This document shows positions 58,543 to 63,749 of a stretch of DNA of 63,749 bases, in pieces. The notes beneath the pieces are model-generated. The model saw only the letters and a program-made list of their open reading frames with translations. It made no database searches and was not told where the DNA came from. Source of the DNA: Myxococcaceae bacterium (GTDB taxonomy: Bacteria > Myxococcota > Myxococcia > Myxococcales > UBA5297); NCBI GenBank assembly GCA_017500825.1, contig JAFVYB010000088.1:1-63749 (forward strand), written 5' to 3'. The position numbers and the translations under genes were made by a program. Each line of letters starts with the position of its first letter. The stretch's first letter is position 1.

Positions 58543-58962
58543 TCACCGCCCCTTGAGGCTGCCAACGGTCCAGCGCCCGGCATTCACGCGCGTCTCTGGA
58601 TCGGCATCCGTCGACGCGGCCTCTCCCGCTGGCGCGGCCTCGACGGACGAGCCTGTCGCACCGCCTTCCGCCTCGGTCTCCACCTCCAGGATGTCGGCTG
58701 TGGTGAAGAGATAGGTGCGCAGATTCTCGTCCCAGGCGCTGTCGCGGCGGCGCAGCCATTCGAGCAGCATGGCCGCGTGTTCCTTTTCCTCGTCGGCGTT
58801 GTGGGCCAGCACACGCCTGAGCGACTCGTCGCGGGTGAGCGCCACGCGCTGGTTATACCAGTCGACGGCGTCGATCTCCTCGACGAGGGAGACGAGCGCG
58901 CGGTGCATGTCGCGCGCCTGAGGGCTGAGCTCGGATTCTGGTTCGAGATGAGGGTCGGCCAT
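58543..58962 (-). CDS. Encapsulated ferritin-like protein with cargo-loading peptide
   Basis: A 139-residue protein matching EncFtn, the ferritin-like cargo of encapsulin nanocompartments. Residues Glu29, Trp35, Tyr36, Glu59 and His62 (VSLVEEIDAVDWYNQRV; AHNADEEKEHAAMLLEWLRR) line up with the ferroxidase-site set of EncFtn. After a linker, the extreme C-terminus is GRWTVGSLKGR, a TVGSLKG-type targeting peptide that binds inside encapsulin shells. The ATG at 58962 has GAAGGAG upstream. It should oxidise and store iron within a shell. No encapsulin shell gene is seen on either side within the window. Confidence 0.88.
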   Translation of the reverse strand: MADPHLEPESELSPQARDMHRALVSLVEEIDAVDWYNQRVALTRDESLRRVLAHNADEEKEHAAMLLEWLRRRDSAWDENLRTYLFTTADILEVETEAEGGATGSSVEAAPAGEAASTDADPETRVNAGRWTVGSLKGR

Positions 58963-59063
58963 GTTCGCTCCTTCGTGCGGGTGACGCTGGGTGAGCGCGC
59001 AAGCTGTGGCGCGGCCTGGGCGTTGGCGATCGCCTCGTTGGGCGGGCGGCGCGGACAGACCTT

Positions 59064-60236
59064 TCAGGCGCGGTCGCAGCGGGCGACGGCCAGCCGAATC
59101 TCCTCGACGCGGCGTTCCCACCCCTGATCGCGGACGCTTTCGGATCGTGCGGGCGAAGGTCCGGGGTCGACGAGCGCGCGCTGGATGGCCGCGATGAATT
59201 CCGCAGGGTCGCGCCCGATGGCGCACAGGCCAAGCGACTCGATCTCGGGAATGGCGGTGGAGACGACGGGCAGCCCGGCGGCCAGGTATTCGCGCACCTT
59301 GAGCGGGTTCGAGTTCAGCGTCAGCTCGTTGAGCCGAAACGGCATCAGCGCCACGTCAAAGCCCCGGCAGTAGGCAGGCAACGAGGCGTAGGGCCGGGCG
59401 CCGAGGAAGTGGACGTTGGGCATCGCCTTGAGGCGCGCGAAGTCGGCTTTTTCGCGGCCAATCAGCGCCAGGCTGCCACTCGGGAAGGCGCGGGCCACCG
59501 CTTCGAGCAGAGGCGCGTCGATCCAGTCTTCGAGAAGGCCAAAAAAGCCGAGGCGGGGCCGGGGCAGGCGCGCGAGGTCGGCGGGGATGTCGAGCGTGGG
59601 CAAAAGCGCCTGCGCGAAGTGGGCGTGATCGACGCCGTGACGGACGAGCGCGACGCGCGGGTTGAGCGCCTGTTTGCGCCTCAGGAGCCGTTCCGAGGAG
59701 ACGATGACGAGGTCTGAGGCGCGGGCGAGCGCGGCCTCCTGTTCCAGCAGGTTGGGCGGCGCGCCGGTGAACTCCGAGAACTCGTCGACGCAGTGGTAGA
59801 CGAGCAGGCGGCGTCTCAGGCTCGTCGCGACCCAGGCCGCCGAGGGCAAAAAGCACCAGACAACGGGATCCGCGAAGCCGAGCCGGGACATGGCGCGCTC
59901 AATCTGAAGGCCGAGCCAGCGCCGGTTGATGGTGGCGGCGATGGGGCTCTGCCAGGCGGGCAGGACCAGCGGCGAGAGGACGTGAATGTTGGCGTCGACC
60001 TGTCGCGGCCTGCCGAGCGTCCTCAGGGCGGCGGAGAGCTTCTGGCCAACGCGGCGGGCGTCCTGGATCGTGGCCCGGGGCGCGCGATTGCCCAGCGAGT
60101 CGATCCACAGCACGCGGTTGTCCCGGGCGAGCAGGCGCATCAGGTGCATCTTCGAGAGCGGATCGCCTGCCCAGTCATTGGAAAAGCAGACGATGTCGCA
60201 GCCCGTCAGCGCGCGTGCCTCTCTCTCGTTTCGCAT
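59064..60236 (-). CDS. GT-B family glycosyltransferase
   Basis: A 390-residue glycosyltransferase of the GT4-like group. The N-terminal Rossmann part has CDIVCFSNDWAGDPLSKMHL. The C-terminal part has PRLGFFGLLEDWIDAPLLEA, VHFLGARPYASLPAYCRGFD and the donor-binding stretch LNSNPLKVREYLAAGLPVVS. It should transfer a nucleotide sugar to a cell-surface glycan or lipid; the substrate is unknown. The ATG at 60236 has GGGGAGGGG upstream, better than a longer frame from 60263. It lies 102 bases upstream of the ferritin gene. No other glycan gene is adjacent. Confidence 0.85.
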   Translation of the reverse strand: MRNEREARALTGCDIVCFSNDWAGDPLSKMHLMRLLARDNRVLWIDSLGNRAPRATIQDARRVGQKLSAALRTLGRPRQVDANIHVLSPLVLPAWQSPIAATINRRWLGLQIERAMSRLGFADPVVWCFLPSAAWVATSLRRRLLVYHCVDEFSEFTGAPPNLLEQEAALARASDLVIVSSERLLRRKQALNPRVALVRHGVDHAHFAQALLPTLDIPADLARLPRPRLGFFGLLEDWIDAPLLEAVARAFPSGSLALIGREKADFARLKAMPNVHFLGARPYASLPAYCRGFDVALMPFRLNELTLNSNPLKVREYLAAGLPVVSTAIPEIESLGLCAIGRDPAEFIAAIQRALVDPGPSPARSESVRDQGWERRVEEIRLAVARCDRA

Positions 60237-60473
60237 CTGGCCCCTCCCCTCGCCGCGCGGCATGGCGGCACAGCGGCCAGAGAGCTAGGGCGCGTCAGCC
60301 AGTCCCGGCAGTCACCAGGCGGGCGTCCCTGTTCGCGGCAGGCGCATGGGGGGGCATGGCGGGCGCTGTCTCAGGGACGAGGCGTCCAGGGCGATTCCGA
60401 CTCTTGTCGAGAACGCCAGTGCGATCCGCCTCTTGTCGTGCCAGTCGCGCGCCCCCACCAACGCGACGGGAAG

Positions 60474-61583
60474 TCACAGCGCGGCGAACGCCAGCGCGAT
60501 CCGCCCCTCGACCTGGAGCCGAATCAGCTGTCCCGCCACAGCCTCGGCCGTCGCCATCGGCATCAGCGGCGCGTAACCGCCCCCAGCCTCGCGCGCCAAA
60601 AGCTGCAGCACCGGTCCCTGGTTGACGAATCGCAGCCGCGGGAAGTCGCGCTCCGGCAGGCGGAAGGGAATCATCGCCTTGAAGGGCACAAAGGGGCGCT
60701 CTTTGCCCGGACAACAGAGATCGTCGGCCTCGTCGAGCGTCCGCGGGCGCGCCGCGTAACCCTCCTCGGCGAAGAAGGTGGCCGCCTCCAGCGTCATGTC
60801 GTCGAGCGCGTCGTCGAAGAGCGCGTCGTAGCGCGTCGGCAAATGGCCACTCAAAAGCAGGGTGAGCAGCACCGCGTCGTCGGGCGAAGGGCGATCCATC
60901 CAGGCCACGGCGTTGTGCGCCCCCACCGGCTGCAAAGAGAAGGCGACGCGCGGGGTGTGGGCCGCCAAAAGCGATTGCGCGCAGGCGACGACGGCCTCGC
61001 TGGCCCGGGCGATTTCCGCCTCAAAAAACGCGTCCTCCGCGGCGGCGCGCGCCTCGTTTTGATCGCGGGCACAGGCGAGCTCGCCTTTGGCCTTGTCGAG
61101 GAAGGCGGCGAAGGGATCTGCCTCGCCCGTTCGCAGCGCCTCCCCCACCGCCCCGCTCTCGCGCGTCGAACCCTGTTCGCGAAGCGGCGATTCGAGTTCG
61201 GACGGCTGACTTTCCGTCGCGGCTGGAGCGCGGGCGGCGGCCACGGAACGCAAAAAAATCCCGGCCCGGCGTTCGAGCGCGGCGCGCGCCACTTCCCTCT
61301 CGGCGGCAACCGCGTCTCGGGCACGCGTCAGGCGCAGTCGGGCGTCGTAGAGATCTTCGAGCAGCGTCGAAGCGCGAGCGCGCACCAGGGCGTCCATCAC
61401 CTCGCCAGCCCAGGGGCTCTCTTGGAGACAGTCGGGCAAGGTCGGCCTTTCGGTCAGAAGCGACTCACTGCTTGCCGCCGCCGACACGCGCGCGATCGCC
61501 TGCTCCGAAGCGTCCAAAGCCTTCGACGTGTTTTCCGCCCGCGCCTTGTCCTCAGACCGCGCCTCGTCTTCCGCCCCTGTCAC
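60474..61583 (-). CDS. Protein of unknown function
   Basis: A 369-residue, Ala/Glu/Arg-rich protein. Residues 60-120 form a likely coiled coil (LLEDLYDARLRLTRARDAVA). The C-terminal half is more ordered (VAFSLQPVGAHNAVAWMDRP; PFVPFKAMIPFRLPERDFPR; GPVLQLLAREAGGGYAPLMP). No signal peptide or membrane helix was seen and no family was recognised. The start is GTG (61583) with GGGGAGG upstream, overlapping the acetyltransferase stop by four bases, so the two are translationally coupled. Confidence 0.6.
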   Translation of the reverse strand: MTGAEDEARSEDKARAENTSKALDASEQAIARVSAAASSESLLTERPTLPDCLQESPWAGEVMDALVRARASTLLEDLYDARLRLTRARDAVAAEREVARAALERRAGIFLRSVAAARAPAATESQPSELESPLREQGSTRESGAVGEALRTGEADPFAAFLDKAKGELACARDQNEARAAAEDAFFEAEIARASEAVVACAQSLLAAHTPRVAFSLQPVGAHNAVAWMDRPSPDDAVLLTLLLSGHLPTRYDALFDDALDDMTLEAATFFAEEGYAARPRTLDEADDLCCPGKERPFVPFKAMIPFRLPERDFPRLRFVNQGPVLQLLAREAGGGYAPLMPMATAEAVAGQLIRLQVEGRIALAFAAL

Positions 61584-62140
61584 GGCGACACCTCCCCAGC
61601 CCCTGCCTCGACTTCGCCCGAGACCGACGCGCGCGCCTCAAGCCGCCTGTCCATGCGGATGTGCGGCATCCCGGCCTCCTCGAAGCTCTCGCCGACCGCC
61701 GCGTAACCGGCCTTTTCGTAAAAGCCACGCAGCCAGACCTGAGCATGGAGCGTCACCGCGTCGAGCCCGCGCCGCGCCGCCTCCTCCTCCAGCGCGCCGA
61801 GGATCTGCCGCCCCAGCCCCTTGCCGCGCGAACTCTTCATCACCGCGATGCGGCCGATGCGCCCAAAGCTGCCCGATTCGCCCTCGGGCGGCGCCGTCAA
61901 CAGGACGAGCCTTCCGGTGCCCACCGCGTGCCCGTGCTCGTAGGCCAACACGTGAAACGCCGTCTCGTCGGCGTCGTCGCGCTCGACCTCGGGGGCGATG
62001 CGTTGCTCCTCGATGAAGGCGATCTCGCGGATGGCGAAGGCGCTCAACAAATCGCCCGGTCCCCGCACTGGCTCGACCCAGCGCTCTGGTCTGGGCGGCT
62101 CGGCGACACGCTTCTTTTTCTGGCTGCGCTTCTTGCTCAC
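61580..62140 (-). CDS. GNAT-family N-acetyltransferase
   Basis: A 186-residue protein with a GNAT fold: the acetyl-CoA site is RIAVMKSSRGKGLGRQIL and the following helix is LGALEEEAARRGLDAVTLHA. The end of the domain has WLRGFYEKAGYAAVGESFEE, as in the ElaA/YjcF-like subgroup. The N-terminus is lysine-rich (KKRSQKKKR). It acetylates an unknown amine substrate. The start is GTG (62140) with CAGGAG upstream. Its stop overlaps the next gene by four bases. Confidence 0.85.
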   Translation of the reverse strand: MSKKRSQKKKRVAEPPRPERWVEPVRGPGDLLSAFAIREIAFIEEQRIAPEVERDDADETAFHVLAYEHGHAVGTGRLVLLTAPPEGESGSFGRIGRIAVMKSSRGKGLGRQILGALEEEAARRGLDAVTLHAQVWLRGFYEKAGYAAVGESFEEAGMPHIRMDRRLEARASVSGEVEAGAGEVSP

Positions 62141-62170
62141 GGCGTCTTCTCCTGACGGGAAACAGCGCGG

Positions 62171-62190
62171 AATAAATTAATTTTATGCAA
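62171..62190 (+). other. AT-rich element upstream of the acetyltransferase
   Basis: Reads aataaattaattttatgcaa. It shares ttaatttta and the gcataaaa complement with the element after parE. It may be part of the leftward promoter. Confidence 0.3.
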
Positions 62191-62324
62191 CCCAACGTCC
62201 ACCCAGCGAGCATCCGCCCAACAACGGCGCGCGCCTCTCACCGGCCCCAACGCGCAACTAATCCACGCGTGTCTTCGATAAAACCGGGCGCCTTCTAGCC
62301 ACTGCACCGCGGATGCCAAGCCCC

Positions 62325-62366
62325 ATTTTTATGCAAAAACACGCGCATTCATGCATCGACACGCGC
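62325..62366 (-). other. AT-rich CACGCG-associated element after the sulfatase stop
   Basis: On the minus strand it begins CGCGTGTCGATGC and includes GCGCGTGTTTTTGCAT. It contains two CACGCG motifs on the plus strand 23 bases apart and ends 6 bases before the stop codon at 62372. Confidence 0.35.
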
Positions 62367-62371
62367 GCCAT

Positions 62372-63749
62372 TCAGGGCGCCTCGCTGAGCCGTTCGCCGG
62401 CCAGTCGGTCGTAGGCCAGCATCGAGAGGTCCAAAGCCACGCGCCGGGCGTTCTCCGGGGTGCGCGCGTCCCGGGGGCCGGAGAGCCACTGGGCGTCGGC
62501 GGTCTGCAGCATCTCGTCGTTCAAAGAGCGGAGAACGCGCTCAAAACGCGTCAACATCGACAGGTGGCGCGGCAGGGGCAGACCGGCGGCGGCGAGGATC
62601 TTGGGCGACAGATAAAAAACGCTGAAGGCCGGCATGGCGTCGATCCTGGGCAGCGGTCGGTTGGACCAAAAGAGGACCTCGGTCTCGAAGCGCCGGTGCT
62701 CGCGCGGCCCGGCCTCGAAACCGGCCTCGGCGAAGGTCTCCTTGCGCAGCGATGGCTGATGGTCGCCGAACCAGACGAGGATCGTCGGTCGCTGACGCTT
62801 TTGGAGCGCCTCGACGAGGTAGCCAAGGCCGCGATCGGCGCGGAAGGTGGCGTTGGCCATGTTCTCGATGTCGTGCTCGGTCGTCTCACTGAGCGGCGGC
62901 CTGCCGTCGGCGGCGGTGACAGTCACGTCGGGCTCGGGCCAGCGCTCATAAAGAAAGGGTCCGTGGCCGATCATGCCGATGGCGAAGAGGAAGCGCGGCT
63001 CGTCTCCCGGCGCGTCGAGCTCGTTGAGGATGCGGCGCACCAGCGCGTCGTCCGAGGGGTAGGGCCCATCGAAGAGCACCTCGCGCCCATCCTGAAAGGA
63101 GACGCCGCGGTTGTTGACGTAAGGGCCGCTGGCCCGCGAGCCGTCCAGATTCAGCGGCTCCATCTCGTCGATGGCGATGAAGCGCTCAAAGCCGAGCAGC
63201 GGGTAGACCGAGTCGCGCGAGTAGTAGGCGCGGCGGAAGTTGTGCAGCGCCAGCGTGCGGTAGCCGTGTTCGCGGAAAAGGGCGGGCAGGGCGCGCAACG
63301 GTCGGTGGAGGTAGTGCTGGTAGGGCACCGAGGCGGGCGGCAGGACCGCGTGCGATATGCCGGTCAGCGCCTCGAATTCGACGTTGGCCGTGCCGCCACC
63401 GCGCTGTGGGCTCGTCATGGTGAAGCACTGGCCCGCCGACTTGAGCGCGTGGAAGTTGGGCAAAGGGTCGCGGCTGAATTGGACGCCAATCTTCGTCACG
63501 TCCCAAAACGCCTCGGCCATGTAGACGACGACATCCGGCTTTTCGGTGCGCGCTTCGAGCGACGCGGCCTCGCCCCCCGACACAAGCGCCCTGAGACGCG
63601 CCTCGTCGTAGCCCTCCGGCTCCCCGCCCTGGTTGGCGTGAGAGTCACACGGCGGCGCCTCGCCCCCCGACACAAGCGCCCTGAGACGCGCCTCGTCGTA
63701 GCCCTCCGGCTCCCCGCCCTGGTTGGCGTGAGAGTCACGCGGCGGCGCC
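62372..63749 (-). CDS. LtaS-type sulfatase-fold enzyme, N-terminus cut by the window edge
   Basis: An alkaline-phosphatase-fold enzyme of the lipoteichoic acid synthase/phosphoglycerol transferase type. The nucleophile Thr lies in SPQRGGGTANVEFEALTG, and the C-terminal metal motif is LVWFGDHQPSL. Other family segments are FREHGYRTLALHNFRRAYY and FAIGMIGHGPF. The frame stays open to the last base and includes two 30-residue tandem repeats (unit starting SGGEAPP), so the true start, and probably N-terminal membrane helices, lie outside. In Gram-negatives such enzymes add phosphoglycerol or phosphoethanolamine to surface glycans. The GTG at 63673 gives an internal, unlikely start. Confidence 0.8.
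   Translation of the reverse strand, partial: APPRDSHANQGGEPEGYDEARLRALVSGGEAPPCDSHANQGGEPEGYDEARLRALVSGGEAASLEARTEKPDVVVYMAEAFWDVTKIGVQFSRDPLPNFHALKSAGQCFTMTSPQRGGGTANVEFEALTGISHAVLPPASVPYQHYLHRPLRALPALFREHGYRTLALHNFRRAYYSRDSVYPLLGFERFIAIDEMEPLNLDGSRASGPYVNNRGVSFQDGREVLFDGPYPSDDALVRRILNELDAPGDEPRFLFAIGMIGHGPFLYERWPEPDVTVTAADGRPPLSETTEHDIENMANATFRADRGLGYLVEALQKRQRPTILVWFGDHQPSLRKETFAEAGFEAGPREHRRFETEVLFWSNRPLPRIDAMPAFSVFYLSPKILAAAGLPLPRHLSMLTRFERVLRSLNDEMLQTADAQWLSGPRDARTPENARRVALDLSMLAYDRLAGERLSEAP
63567..63749 (+). repeat. 90-base tandem repeat at the window edge
   Basis: Copies at 63567-63656 and 63657-63746 differ at one base (63649 and 63739). A third copy begins in the last three bases. 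The period is a multiple of three and the repeat is in frame with the sulfatase-like gene, encoding a 30-residue unit. Confidence 0.9.

Overview
The window is a mostly GC-rich stretch of bacterial chromosome. No transposase, integrase, phage gene or CRISPR array was seen. The gene content points to a Myxococcota-type (old Deltaproteobacteria) genome: a Ser/Thr kinase beside an FHA-containing sigma-54 activator, PEGA and TPR envelope proteins, Cys-rich lipoproteins, three consecutive bactofilins followed by a PadC-like ParB-domain protein, and an encapsulated-ferritin-type protein. A NifU-like scaffold paired with a GGGtGRT protein suggests some anaerobic or micro-oxic capacity. The lineage is an inference from gene content only; there is no rRNA here.

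Layout. 0-1.5 kb: repeat-rich spacer, an XRE regulator and a small lipoprotein (minus strand). 1.5-9.9 kb: a minus-strand signalling and envelope block (kinase, TPR membrane protein, FHA-GAF-sigma-54 activator, S41 protease, PEGA protein). 10-14.6 kb: tRNA-Gly, pgsA, TPR/AIM24-like protein, lytic transglycosylase and a Wzx-type flippase. 14.7-22.3 kb: a minus-strand Tad/Flp-type pseudopilin cluster with a 57-residue Flp prepilin. Much of it is strikingly AT-rich, and it has no secretion ATPase. 22.7-27.5 kb: rlmKL and a TgpA-like transglutaminase. 27.8-32.6 kb: plus-strand pair of a very large TPR protein and a TPR lipoprotein. 32.7-40.8 kb: minus-strand dnaK, grpE, a lipoprotein, a SpoIID-domain protein and gyrB. 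41.2-47 kb: plus-strand YprB-like nuclease, a mutM split by an in-frame TAG, the Fe-S scaffold/GGGtGRT pair and parE. 47.4-55.8 kb: RecQ, a 1086-residue PHP-like membrane protein, a zinc-ribbon/scramblase-like gene apparently broken by a frameshift, and an alpha/beta hydrolase. 55.9-58.3 kb: the bactofilin/PadC-like operon. 58.5-63.7 kb: minus-strand encapsulated ferritin, glycosyltransferase, unknown protein, GNAT acetyltransferase and a partial LtaS-type sulfatase that runs off the window inside a 90-bp tandem repeat.

Themes. DNA topology and repair genes cluster at 38-50 kb (gyrB, parE, recQ, mutM, a nuclease). Cell-surface construction dominates elsewhere. The most unusual items are the bactofilin/PadC locus, the PHP-like membrane protein, the nonsense-interrupted mutM, the likely frameshifted zinc-ribbon/scramblase fusion, the ATPase-less pseudopilin cluster with intragenic composition breaks, and recurring AT-rich CACGCG-associated elements close to stop codons. 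Positions and start codons were read by eye. Where an upstream GTG or TTG competes with an ATG, the choice is explained in the entry.
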